The notes: a model not told the origin generated them from the sequence alone. 51,224 nucleotides of DNA from Gammaproteobacteria bacterium UBA2675 (GCA_002354805.1 DEMH01000007.1:30608-81831); one strand, 5' to 3'. Shown: positions 16,791-24,842, counted from the stretch's first letter. Made by a program: numbers and translations.

Positions 16791-17799
16791 CTGCGATTTT
16801 CACCAGTTGCTTGCCAAAATTGCGCCCTTTGAGCAGTCCCCTGAACAACTCGGGAGCATTCGCCAGGCCCTCACCAACTGACTCTCGATACTTGATTTTG
16901 CCAGCGTTGACCCATTCGCCAAGCTGCTCCGTCGCCTGCTGCCATTGGTCCTGCCACTCGGTAACAACAAAAAACCGGTGCTCAGGAACATGTCTGGCAG
17001 ACTTGAGAATCTGGAACGGTGTTTCCGCTTTGGTGATATCCTGGTCGTTGTAGTTGGAAATATAACCACAGATCGGCACCCGTGAACCCTCATTCAACAA
17101 TGGCGCGACTGCCCGGGTAACATCTCCCCCCACATTTTCGAAGTAGATATCGATACCGTCAGGGCAGCATTCCTTTAGCCGCGCAGACAAATCTTCGTTT
17201 TTGTAGTCTATGCATTCATCAAAGCCAAGTTCGTCCCTGACGTACTGACACTTTTCGGTGCCGCCCGCGATGCCGATAACACGCAGCCCCTTGAGTTTGG
17301 CAATCTGGCCCACTACCGAGCCAACTGCGCCCGATGCGGCAGCCACGACAAGTGTTTCTCCTGCACGTGGCTTGCCCACTTCCATTAAACCAAAGTAAGC
17401 CGTCCTGCCAGGCATTCCAACCACGCCAAGATGCGCGGAAAGGGTGCCGTTTTTCAGATCGACCTTCATCAGGCGCGGTTCATCGTCATCAGCAACAATC
17501 AGGGACTGCCATCCCATATGAGCGGTCACATAGTCACCCGCCTTGAATCGCTCAGACTTTGATTCAAGCACGACGCCGGCCGACTCACCTGTCATGACGT
17601 CGCCAAGCTCCAGCGGTTTTGCGTATGACTTCACGTCATTCATGCGACCACGCATGTAAGGGTCCAGAGACAGCCAGACAACCTTGATCAAAATCTGGCC
17701 AGAGGCCAGCGGCGCAATGTCTTCCTCAACCAGGCTAAAACACTCGTCTGCTGGTTCCCCCACAGGTCGCTTGGCCATCAACATTTTCTGATTTTTCAT
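16783..17799 (-). CDS. CurA/leukotriene-B4-dehydrogenase-like NADPH-dependent MDR reductase
   Basis: 338 residues, zinc-free medium-chain reductase. WLSLDPYMRGRMND is the curcumin/LTB4 reductase signature. The nucleotide site AAASGAVGSVVGQIAKLKG and FENVGGDVT follow, ending in GRNFGKQLVKI. Such enzymes reduce alpha,beta-unsaturated ketones or aldehydes with NADPH in the cytoplasm. GGGAG lies 6 bp before the ATG. It sits 25 bp after the aminotransferase and overlaps the following SDR gene. Confidence 0.9.
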   Translation of the reverse strand: MKNQKMLMAKRPVGEPADECFSLVEEDIAPLASGQILIKVVWLSLDPYMRGRMNDVKSYAKPLELGDVMTGESAGVVLESKSERFKAGDYVTAHMGWQSLIVADDDEPRLMKVDLKNGTLSAHLGVVGMPGRTAYFGLMEVGKPRAGETLVVAAASGAVGSVVGQIAKLKGLRVIGIAGGTEKCQYVRDELGFDECIDYKNEDLSARLKECCPDGIDIYFENVGGDVTRAVAPLLNEGSRVPICGYISNYNDQDITKAETPFQILKSARHVPEHRFFVVTEWQDQWQQATEQLGEWVNAGKIKYRESVGEGLANAPELFRGLLKGRNFGKQLVKIADE

Positions 17800-17824
17800 A
17801 ACTGCTCCCTATGAATCGTAATTT

Positions 17825-19045
17825 TCAGGCTGACCGCATACTAGCCCACTGACCCTGGGCCCACAAGTTTCCCAGCGCGAGCTCCAACAGCCCAACACCC
17901 TGCTGCCACTCGTCAGCCGTGATCAGCAGCGAAGGTATCAGTCGAACAACACCATTTCGCGTCGGCGTTACCAGCAGGCCCTGATCCAGGCATTGTTCTG
18001 AGAATGCCCAGACATCCATCGAAGCAGTCAACTGCAGTGCCAGCAGCAGACCTTCGCCACGGACCTCCTGGATCAGATCCGGATATTGCTGCTTGAGTCG
18101 TTTCAGATCTGCCAGAGCACGTTCCGACAGCGTAGCGACACGCCTGGACACCTGTTCTTCGCGCAGGTACTTTACGACAGCCGCTGCGACAGCAGACACC
18201 AGCGGGTTACCGCAGTACGTGCCGCCGTGGTCGCCCAGTTGCACACGGGCAGCAACCCCGGGACGCATGACCAGCGCAGCAAATGGCAGACCGCCCGCAA
18301 TACCTTTACCCAGGGTCATCATGTCCGGGGTCAGCGCAAAGCGGTCGCAAGCGAAGAAATGGCCAGTTCGGCAAAAGCCGGTCTGCACTTCATCAACTAT
18401 CAGCAGACAGCCGTGCTGTTTGCATTTCTGCTGTAAGGTGTTGATATAGTCTGCCGTCAGTGAGCGCACACCGCCCTCCCCCTGAACCAACTCCACTATC
18501 ACCGCAGCAACTGAGCCATCTATCAATTGCTCGAGCTCTTCACTGTTGTTGATCTCGGCGAATCGATGATCGGGCAGTCTTGGCAGGTATCGGGCAGCAT
18601 TGGCGCTGCCTCCTGATGCCGACAGAGTGGCCAGAGTCCGCCCGTGAAAAGCACCACCGATTGACACAATCGCCTGGCGCCCCGTTACCTTTCGTGCCAG
18701 TTTCAGTGCTGCATCATTCGCCTCTGCACCACTGTTGGCAAACCACATTTTGGACAGGCCCTCCGGCAGGACTTTTGCCAGCTCCTGCATCAGAGCTGCG
18801 CGCGCTGGCGAATAGGTAAACCCCGAATTGGGATTCTGCATTACTTTGACACTCTGCTCGGCGATGGTGCTTACCATCACAGGGTGGCTGTGACCAAGGC
18901 AGGTGACGCCCCAGCCGGAGGTAAAATCCAGTATTTGACGGCCATCCTGATCCCACACCCAGACCCCTTGTCCGCGCTCGACAACCAGAGCTTGTCTTTG
19001 GCACACAGACAGACCGTAATAATCCTCAACTTCTTGAACATTCAT
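17825..19045 (-). CDS. Class-III PLP aminotransferase (acetylornithine/GABA-type)
   Basis: 406 residues, fold-type I. Visible blocks: LDFTSGWGVTCLGHSHP, FANSGAEANDAALKLARK (PLP phosphate site), GAFHGRTLATLSASG, IVDEVQTGFCRTG and LGKGIAGGLPFAALV with Schiff-base Lys at 247. GGTYCGNPLVSAVA and EVRGEGLLLALQL follow. Size and motifs match ArgD/acetylornithine aminotransferases, but the catabolic setting (CurA, SDRs, acyl-CoA dehydrogenase) also fits an omega-amino acid transaminase. GAGAAAAAGC precedes the ATG. It is the first structural gene after a promoter, an Arg-rich small ORF and an intrinsic terminator. Confidence 0.88.
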   Translation of the reverse strand: MNVQEVEDYYGLSVCQRQALVVERGQGVWVWDQDGRQILDFTSGWGVTCLGHSHPVMVSTIAEQSVKVMQNPNSGFTYSPARAALMQELAKVLPEGLSKMWFANSGAEANDAALKLARKVTGRQAIVSIGGAFHGRTLATLSASGGSANAARYLPRLPDHRFAEINNSEELEQLIDGSVAAVIVELVQGEGGVRSLTADYINTLQQKCKQHGCLLIVDEVQTGFCRTGHFFACDRFALTPDMMTLGKGIAGGLPFAALVMRPGVAARVQLGDHGGTYCGNPLVSAVAAAVVKYLREEQVSRRVATLSERALADLKRLKQQYPDLIQEVRGEGLLLALQLTASMDVWAFSEQCLDQGLLVTPTRNGVVRLIPSLLITADEWQQGVGLLELALGNLWAQGQWASMRSA

Positions 19046-19100
19046 GCTTTTTCTCCTCGTCTACAGGTTTGAAGCCTGGCGAAGCCACTTCTGGACAGGC

Positions 19101-19135
19101 AAAAAAAAAACCTCCGGGGCCTATGGCCCCGGAGG
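19101..19135 (-). terminator. Strong intrinsic terminator ahead of the aminotransferase (candidate attenuator)
   Basis: CCTCCGGGGCC (19111-19121) pairs perfectly with GGCCCCGGAGG (19125-19135) around a 3-base loop. On the minus strand ten T follow (19101-19110); on the plus strand five T follow. It lies 55 bp upstream of the aminotransferase start on the same strand, with no annotated gene to terminate except the small ORF at 19180-19305. Confidence 0.88.
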
Positions 19136-19179
19136 TTTTTGGTGCTTCGTCAGTCTTTGGTTTTAACTACTCAAATCGA

Positions 19180-19305
19180 CTATGCTGCAACCCTCAAACC
19201 CGGTGCCACTGGCATGCGCGCACGCGCTGCCGCACGCGCACGACGTGCCTCTGTTGCCAGGGCAACAGTTGCAGAGAAGGGCATGAAACAGCTGAATGAG
19301 GTCAT
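19180..19305 (-). CDS. Arg/Ala-rich 41-codon small ORF, candidate leader peptide
   Basis: ATG at 19305, stop TAG at 19182-19180. The peptide begins MTSFSCFMPF and has the dense stretch EARRARAAARARM at residues 19-31, with five Arg and six Ala; a sixth Arg is at 38. It starts about 28 nt after the predicted transcription start and ends 45 bp before the terminator stem, followed by the aminotransferase. There is no clear Shine-Dalgarno sequence, which is the main doubt. A Gly/Cys-rich alternative frame on the plus strand is less well placed. Not recognised as a known family. Confidence 0.5.
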   Translation of the reverse strand: MTSFSCFMPFSATVALATEARRARAAARARMPVAPGLRVAA

Positions 19306-19339
19306 TTAAGAGTCTGATTTAGGTGTGTCCAGGCGCGGG

Positions 19340-19369
19340 ACTTTATTTGATCTGAAGCGAATTTGTCAA
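19340..19369 (-). promoter_or_regulatory. Sigma-70-like promoter for the leader/aminotransferase transcript
   Basis: On the minus strand TTGACA (19369-19364, perfect -35) is followed after 18 bp by TAAAGT (19345-19340, 4 of 6 matches to the -10 consensus). Predicted start near 19333, upstream of the small ORF and terminator. Confidence 0.6.
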
Positions 19370-19483
19370 TAAATTCCATTTAAAACCAGTGAACTGTGTG
19401 CATGCGCCTGTAGCCCTGTGTTAAGGAAAATAGTACATTAAACCTGACAACCTGTGTCGCAAACCTGCCCGGTGGCCTTTGTG

Positions 19484-20980
19484 ATGACACGATTACCAGC
19501 CCGTCAACAACCGCGCCTGACCCATATCAAACGGGCCATGCACTCTTTCGCCTCGGTAGTATCAGCTATCGCGTTCAGCACACTTATACCCGTTGCCGCC
19601 CAAACCGCCGACCCTGCTGACACAGAGGCTCTTATTGCTCGGCTGAATGAACAGCGCGAGGCACTTGCGACCATGCAACAGGAACAGGGCACATTCGGGC
19701 AGAACAGTGATGACATGCTGGCCCTGCTGCAATCTCTGACAGAGACCCTGCTGCTGGCGCGAGCAGAAGGTGAGGCACTTGATGCTCTGAATCAACAATT
19801 GCAGATTATTAAAGTCCACGACGGCCTCTATTCAGAAGCACAGATTCCGGTTCTGCTGCAGATAGTGGATGTGCTCGCTGGTCAGCGGCAATGGGAGGAG
19901 GTTTCTGATCGTCTGGATTATATCCACTGGATGCTGCCGCGTACCCCAGAGATGCCACTGGAAACAAAGCTCACTGTTCTGCAGCAGACAGACGAACGCC
20001 TGCGCTTTGCATTACTGCACGGCCCGCGCGATCGCGAAGCCCGTTACCTGCTTCAGCTTCGGGAACAGCGTGAACAGGCCCTCGAACTGGCCCTGGATGC
20101 CGGCAACACAGAACAGATAGACGCATTGCAATACGACCTGGCGCTTGCCGAGTTGTACATTGGACTGGCAATGGTCACAACCACAGACACCAGCCAGGCG
20201 CTGATCAACGAAGAACACGGTATTCCCTCGACGACACCGTTGCGGCCACTTCAACGTATAACATCTGTCAGTGACCTGGAAACAATGTACGGTTCGCGTA
20301 CCACAACCGTCATTGAGCGCGCTCATCGATCCGCCATGACACGTCACTATCAGTTGATCGAAGAAATTGGTGAGCGACAGTCGGAGGAACCCGAGGTCCA
20401 GGCGATGCTGAAATTGTATCTAGGCGACTCGGTGTTACTGCGCCAGCAATATGAGTTACGCACCGGCACGCTGATCAGCGATGCACGAGGCAGCAATAAC
20501 ATTGGTAGCGCGGCGACCTACTATCGAGACGCCTGGACACTGTTCAAAGAAGCCGGGTACAGCGACTCAGAGCTAAATGCCTACTTTGCCTGCCCCGCTC
20601 TGCTGCCCCTGCAAACGCTGTCACTTGAATTGAAGACCGGGAACAGCCATTGTGAAATCACTGGTGAAGATGCGTTAATGACGATAAATAACGTGGTGAT
20701 GACAGAAGGCGCATTGCCTGCATTTGCCTATGAAGAGATGCCACAGACCCTGCGTGAAATGACCACGAACGGCGTCAAAACCCTGCTGGAGTTTCGCATC
20801 GGCGTCAATGGACAGGCAGAGAATATCGACATTATCGATGCCACACCGGACACCACTGGTGCCCGCATTCAGGGAAGGGATGCCTTGCGAAGCCTGCAGT
20901 TCCGACCAGTCCTGATTGATGGCGAAGCACAGCGCCGGCAAAATGTTCGACTGACCCTGATCAGCCTGAATCAGGATTGA
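19484..20980 (+). CDS. Periplasmic protein with TonB_C-like C-terminal domain
   Basis: About 498 residues from the ATG at 19484 (GGTGG upstream; an in-frame GTG at 19454 and an ATG at 19535 are alternatives). A signal peptide is visible (MHSFASVVSAIAFSTLIPVAAQTAD). The middle is helical and Glu/Leu/Gln-rich, possibly TPR-like solenoid (EALIARLNEQREALATMQ, YLLQLREQREQALELALDAG). The last 100 residues resemble the TonB C-terminal domain (LLEFRIGVNGQAENIDIIDATP, RDALRSLQFRPVLIDGEAQ). Unlike TonB it has no N-terminal membrane anchor of TonB type nor a Pro-rich spacer. Role unknown. Confidence 0.72.
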   Translation: MTRLPARQQPRLTHIKRAMHSFASVVSAIAFSTLIPVAAQTADPADTEALIARLNEQREALATMQQEQGTFGQNSDDMLALLQSLTETLLLARAEGEALDALNQQLQIIKVHDGLYSEAQIPVLLQIVDVLAGQRQWEEVSDRLDYIHWMLPRTPEMPLETKLTVLQQTDERLRFALLHGPRDREARYLLQLREQREQALELALDAGNTEQIDALQYDLALAELYIGLAMVTTTDTSQALINEEHGIPSTTPLRPLQRITSVSDLETMYGSRTTTVIERAHRSAMTRHYQLIEEIGERQSEEPEVQAMLKLYLGDSVLLRQQYELRTGTLISDARGSNNIGSAATYYRDAWTLFKEAGYSDSELNAYFACPALLPLQTLSLELKTGNSHCEITGEDALMTINNVVMTEGALPAFAYEEMPQTLREMTTNGVKTLLEFRIGVNGQAENIDIIDATPDTTGARIQGRDALRSLQFRPVLIDGEAQRRQNVRLTLISLNQD

Positions 20981-20991
20981 TCAGACACAGA

Positions 20992-21026
20992 ACCCGGCCT
21001 TAAGCCTGGCCGGGTCTTCTGCTTTC
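20992..21026 (+). terminator. Rho-independent terminator, convergent junction
   Basis: ACCCGGCC (20992-20999) pairs with GGCCGGGT (21008-21015), followed by CTTCTGCTTT. Located directly after the TonB_C-like gene and overlapping the end of the convergent CoA-transferase. Confidence 0.75.
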
Positions 21027-22212
21027 AGCGCTGTCGCTGTGCCGGAACAACACCGCTTGACTGCAGCTCATCAATCTCGGAATCCGAGTAGCCAATTGCT
21101 GCCAGCAGCTGACGACTGTGCTGACTGAAGACAGGCGGCAATTCGCGAACAGAACCAGGGGTCCGCGAAAACTTGATCGGTATTCCCGTCATTTTATACC
21201 AGTCATTATCGATAAACATCTGGCGATGGCGCGTGTGCGCATGCTCAACCACCTGCGCGGTGTTGTAAATCGGTCCTGCCGGCAAGCCCAGGCTCAGAAG
21301 CGTTTCAGCCAAAGCCGCACCATCGATTCGCATCAGACGCGACTCCAGTTCGACCTTGAGTGCTTCTCGGTGCTCACAGCGACTGGCATTACTGCTGAAT
21401 CTGCCATCATCCAGCAATTCGCGCGCCTCCAGGGCGGTGCAAAGTTTGTCGAAGGCGCGGTTGTTGCCTGCGCCGATAAAAATATCGACTGTGCGCGTGC
21501 GGAAGGTTTCATAGGGACTGATGTTGGGGTGTGCATTACCGGTAGGCTCAGGTACTTTGCCTGACATGGCGTAATTGACAACGTGAGGGTGCATCAGCGA
21601 CACAGCACAATCATACAGCGTCATATCAATATACTGGCCATGACCGGATCGCTGACGCTCGATGACAGCCATCAGTATGGCAACCGCAGCGTACAAGCCG
21701 GTCCCCATATCAACCATGGCCACGCCCAGTCTTGTCGGGTCACCGCCTTTGATTCCATTGACACTGAACCAGCCAGCCATCGCCTGCACAATAGCGTCGT
21801 ACCCTGGATATCCACCTAATGGACCATCCGCACCAAAGCCGCTTATGCGGCAGTGAACAAGACGGGGAAAGCGTTTACTGAGGGTCTCATGGTAGCCAAG
21901 GCCCCAACGCTCCATCGATCCCGGTTTATAGTTTTCTATCAGGACATCCGCGTCGGCCAGCAGTTCGAGCAACAGCTGCTGGCCGCGCTCGCTGGACAGA
22001 TCCAGCGCCATGGCGCGCTTGTTGCGATTGACACCTATAAAGTAGGCAGCGTCCTCACCATGGAAGGGGGGCCCCCAGTCGCGTACTTCATCGCCCTGCG
22101 GCGGTTCAATCTTGATGACCTCAGCGCCGTGATCGGCCAGTACCTGTGTGCAGTAAGGTCCGCCCAGAACACGTGTCAGGTCGATTATCTTGATGCCGTC
22201 CAGGGTGCCCAT
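21025..22212 (-). CDS. CaiB/BaiF family CoA-transferase (second copy)
   Basis: 395 residues. N-terminal IIDLTRVLGGPYCTQVLADHGAEV (split: IIDLTRVLGGPY, then ADHGAEVIKIEPP), VNRNKRAMALDL, PGYDAIVQAMAGW and the catalytic Asp at 168 in VAMVDMGTG. It is about as diverged from the copy at 5984-7168 as members of different subgroups and closer to formyl/succinyl-CoA-transferase types. Its ATG follows the ubiC stop with no gap (TAAATG), so translation is likely coupled. The acid substrate is unknown. Confidence 0.9.
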   Translation of the reverse strand: MGTLDGIKIIDLTRVLGGPYCTQVLADHGAEVIKIEPPQGDEVRDWGPPFHGEDAAYFIGVNRNKRAMALDLSSERGQQLLLELLADADVLIENYKPGSMERWGLGYHETLSKRFPRLVHCRISGFGADGPLGGYPGYDAIVQAMAGWFSVNGIKGGDPTRLGVAMVDMGTGLYAAVAILMAVIERQRSGHGQYIDMTLYDCAVSLMHPHVVNYAMSGKVPEPTGNAHPNISPYETFRTRTVDIFIGAGNNRAFDKLCTALEARELLDDGRFSSNASRCEHREALKVELESRLMRIDGAALAETLLSLGLPAGPIYNTAQVVEHAHTRHRQMFIDNDWYKMTGIPIKFSRTPGSVRELPPVFSQHSRQLLAAIGYSDSEIDELQSSGVVPAQRQR

Positions 22213-22758
22213 TTACTGAATCTCCATGTTGACAAGATGATAGCGCATTTCCGGCAGAAAGAATTCAGCGACCAGTAACGGGCGCTGCTGCAGGGAAAAC
22301 AGGGATCGACGTCCCCAACAGTCATTGGACCGCGTAATTTCTGGGGGCTGTCGCGACAGACCGGGCTGTTCGAATAGAAACCCGCCCAGTGGTTTGTCCC
22401 GAAGACGTGACAGCTGTCGCAGATGACCGCGCATGCTGTTGTAGGGAATCAATGAATGCGCGGCAACCCAGGCTTTACCATACAGGCATAACTCGACGTG
22501 TCGGCTCCAGAGCCAATGCCCTGGCCTGTGACTGCCCAGCAACTGCATTTGATGGCTGCTGCCTCGTATCCAGCCCTCCGCAAGCACCCTGACCTGAAAG
22601 GTGTCATCAGAGACAGCCTGCAGACGGCGTGTCAGTGAGCCTGATTCAAGCAACCAGTCACGCCAGAAGGCATCGGGACCGGGCAGGCATTGCTGGATTG
22701 GCCGCCAGGCCTGATTGAGGTCGGCCCTGAAGGGCCTGTGCTTTAGAACATCCTGCAC
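22213..22758 (-). CDS. ubiC: Chorismate pyruvate-lyase
   Basis: 181 residues. Converts chorismate to 4-hydroxybenzoate and pyruvate, the first committed step of ubiquinone synthesis. Matches to E. coli UbiC include FWRDWLLESGSLTRRL, WLWSRHVELC (Arg 86 at the place of the substrate-binding Arg), KPLGGFLF and CWGRRS followed by RPLLVAEFFLPE, with Glu 165 at the active-site position. ubiA, its usual neighbour, is absent; it is instead coupled to a CoA-transferase gene. The OmpA terminator lies just upstream, so ubiC has its own promoter or depends on readthrough. Confidence 0.88.
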   Translation of the reverse strand: MQDVLKHRPFRADLNQAWRPIQQCLPGPDAFWRDWLLESGSLTRRLQAVSDDTFQVRVLAEGWIRGSSHQMQLLGSHRPGHWLWSRHVELCLYGKAWVAAHSLIPYNSMRGHLRQLSRLRDKPLGGFLFEQPGLSRQPPEITRSNDCWGRRSLFSLQQRPLLVAEFFLPEMRYHLVNMEIQ

Positions 22759-22770
22759 GGCATCTGCTCA

Positions 22771-22813
22771 GCTAAAGCAAAACTCCCTGCCACCGTCGAC
22801 GGTAGCAGGGAGT
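22771..22813 (-). terminator. Rho-independent terminator of the OmpA gene
   Basis: ACTCCCTGC (22782-22790) pairs with GCAGGGAGT (22805-22813), with a further inner pairing ACCGTCGACGGT. On the minus strand it is followed by TTTTGCTTT. It lies 29 bp past the ompA stop. Confidence 0.85.
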
Positions 22814-22841
22814 TCGCTGTCATATCATGAATGCCTGACAA

Positions 22842-23879
22842 TCAGTTGCGCAATTGCGGACGCTGAACTGTTGTCGACATTACGCTCTCAACACGACGGT
22901 TTTCTGCACGGCCAGCTGAGGTGTCGTTGGTCGCAACAGGCTGGGATTCGCCGTAGCCACGAGCCGAGATACGCGCGGGATTGACGTTAAACCGTTCAAT
23001 CAGCACTTCACGCACAGCATTGGCGCGACGCTCAGACAGTCCCTGGTTGTATTCGTCAGTACCAACGCTGTCGGTATGACCACCAAGCTCTGCCATCACA
23101 TCATCGTGCTCGCTCAGGAAATCTGCTACCTGGCGAATGTCGTCGAAGTATTCAGGCTTGACTACTGCCATGTCAAAGTCGAACTGGACATCAAGCGTGA
23201 TTCGCGCCACTTCTTCCAGCATGATCGGACAGCCACGGTCATCCACAGCGTAGTTGCGTGGGGTGTTCGGGCAGTCATCACGGCTGTCTGGAACGCCATC
23301 ACCGTCGGAGTCACGTTCAACTGGTGCAGGGGTAGGCTCTACCGTGGCCGGCGCAGGGGCCGCACCCAGATGGAAGACCAGACCTGTGTCGATACCGAAA
23401 TCGTAAGTCTTGTCGTCAAAACCGTAGAAAGTGCGGGCTGCAGCTCTCCACTCGACGCGATCGCTGAAGCGGTATTTTACACCAGCGCCAAGATTTGCCG
23501 TGGTGTCGTGGTTGGTGTCGAACCTGGTATCACCAAGGCCAGCTACGAAGAACGGAGAGAAATCACCGATTTCATTGCTGACATTATAAAGGACGTCCAG
23601 TCGCAGGGCGCGCAGACGATCACGGCCAGCAAGAGTGTTCATGTTGATACGGGAGTAGGTCAGCTCGGTTGACACATGCTCTGACAGACCATAACCGGCA
23701 CCCAGTGAGTATCCAGTTTCGTGATCTGACTGACGCACGCTGTCGAAGTCCATCCACTGAACGCCAGGCACGATGTAGAATCGCCCCTCATCTGCAGCAG
23801 CAGACTGAACACCGAGCGCAAGCAGCCCTGACGCCATCGCGGCTGCCAGACCAATTGCTCGTAGTGGTTTTGTAATCAT
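22842..23879 (-). CDS. OmpA-family outer-membrane protein
   Basis: 345 residues from the ATG at 23879, chosen because GAGGAG lies just before it, a signal peptide begins there (cleavage near QSAAA-DEG), and the predicted -10 element at 23953 lies downstream of the longer start. Order: eight-strand barrel (FYIVPGVQWMDFDSV onward, to about 170), a Pro/Ala linker, a calcium-type thrombospondin repeat (DSDGDGVPDSRDDCPNTP), then the OmpA/MotB peptidoglycan-binding domain with LGGHTDSVGTDEYNQGLSE and RISARGYGESQPVATN. Links the outer membrane to peptidoglycan. Similar to OprF/OmpA of marine gammaproteobacteria. Monocistronic. Confidence 0.93.
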   Translation of the reverse strand: MITKPLRAIGLAAAMASGLLALGVQSAAADEGRFYIVPGVQWMDFDSVRQSDHETGYSLGAGYGLSEHVSTELTYSRINMNTLAGRDRLRALRLDVLYNVSNEIGDFSPFFVAGLGDTRFDTNHDTTANLGAGVKYRFSDRVEWRAAARTFYGFDDKTYDFGIDTGLVFHLGAAPAPATVEPTPAPVERDSDGDGVPDSRDDCPNTPRNYAVDDRGCPIMLEEVARITLDVQFDFDMAVVKPEYFDDIRQVADFLSEHDDVMAELGGHTDSVGTDEYNQGLSERRANAVREVLIERFNVNPARISARGYGESQPVATNDTSAGRAENRRVESVMSTTVQRPQLRN

Positions 23880-23952
23880 GACTTCTCCTCTGCCCCCCGG
23901 GCACTTCGTACGTAAAAATGGTGGATCTGCGTCAGTGCAAATCCGGACCGGC

Positions 23953-23958
23953 ATTATA
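23953..23958 (-). promoter_or_regulatory. -10 element of the OmpA promoter
   Basis: TATAAT (perfect) on the minus strand within TGATATATAATGCC, predicted start near 23946. No good -35 element is seen at 17 bp. The position supports the ATG at 23879 as the real ompA start. Confidence 0.5.
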
Positions 23959-24059
23959 TATCAGTAGTATGTCTAATACACATCGGCACATCGTTTTTGC
24001 GCTTCATCTCACAAATAATCTTTGTTTTACCAGCGTGTTGGCGAATATTTGCCACTACT

Positions 24060-24094
24060 CCGTCATAAAATTGTAATATTTCAATGTCTACAAT
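24060..24094 (+). promoter_or_regulatory. Pho box and -10 element upstream of phoB
   Basis: CCGTCAT (24060-24066), four A/T bases, TTGTAAT (24071-24077): the 7-4-7 direct-repeat layout of the PhoB box (consensus half-site CTGTCAT). TACAAT at 24089-24094 follows 11 bp later as -10. This is the standard arrangement at PhoB-activated promoters and predicts autoregulation of phoBR. Confidence 0.75.
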
Positions 24095-24128
24095 GCGGGC
24101 ATCACAAATAGATTGCAGGACGAATCAG

Positions 24129-24842
24129 ATGACGACCGAGCCCACCATTCTTATAGTTGACGACGAAGCCGCCATACGCGACATGATCGGCGTTGCTCTG
24201 GACACGGCCGGCTTTAACAGCATGGAGGCTGAAAGCGCGCTGGAAGCCCACGTCAACATTGTGGATAAACGCCCTGACCTGGTGCTGCTCGACTGGATGC
24301 TGCCCGGTGGCAGCGGTATCGAACTGGCCCGCCGCCTGAAGCGCGAGGAGCTTACGGCTGACATTCCGATCATCATGCTGACAGCCAAAACCAGTGAAGA
24401 CAACAAAGTCCAGGGACTTGACGTGGGTGTTGATGACTACGTTACCAAACCTTTCTCGCCGCGCGAGCTGATCGCCCGCATTAAAGCGGTGCTGCGCCGA
24501 AGCACCGGCAATCTGCGTGATAAGCCGATTCGCGTCTTTGACCTCGAACTCGATCCAGCCAGTCATCGTGTCACCATCGAAGAAAAAGCAGTGGACATGG
24601 GCCCAACTGAATATCGATTGCTGAACTTCTTCATGACACATCCCGAAAAAGTGTTTTCCCGTGATCATATTCAGGACCAGGTCTGGGGCGCCAACGTGTA
24701 CCTGGAAGAACGTACCGTTGATGTCCATATCGGTCGTCTGCGCAAAGCGCTGACCTCGGCTTCGAGCCCCGGTATCAACTACGCTGGGCTGATACAGACC
24801 GTGCGCGGCGCCGGCTATCGCTTCTCGACAAAACCCGAATAA
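24129..24842 (+). CDS. phoB: Phosphate regulon response regulator
   Basis: 237 residues from the ATG at 24129; the longer in-frame start at 24084 lies before the predicted transcription start, so it is rejected. Receiver domain with acidic pocket D11/D12, phospho-acceptor D55 (VLLDWMLPG), T85 and K107 (YVTKPFSPREL). C-terminal winged helix at about 130-232 (MGPTEYRLLNFFMTHPEKVFSR, VDVHIGRLRKAL, TVRGAGYRFS). Near full-length match to the PhoB family. It activates phosphate-starvation genes by binding Pho boxes. phoR follows 46 bp later. Confidence 0.95.
   Translation: MTTEPTILIVDDEAAIRDMIGVALDTAGFNSMEAESALEAHVNIVDKRPDLVLLDWMLPGGSGIELARRLKREELTADIPIIMLTAKTSEDNKVQGLDVGVDDYVTKPFSPRELIARIKAVLRRSTGNLRDKPIRVFDLELDPASHRVTIEEKAVDMGPTEYRLLNFFMTHPEKVFSRDHIQDQVWGANVYLEERTVDVHIGRLRKALTSASSPGINYAGLIQTVRGAGYRFSTKPE

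Noticed and set aside
19201..19308. Plus-strand small ORF rich in Arg (MRARAAARARR...) opposite the leader ORF
   Set aside because: Its Arg content comes from the same GC-rich palindromic stretch; it has no promoter or ribosome-binding site and no gene behind it on that strand.
24084..24128. Longer N-terminus for PhoB
   Set aside because: It lies upstream of the -10 element TACAAT-derived start and adds residues before the conserved receiver start.
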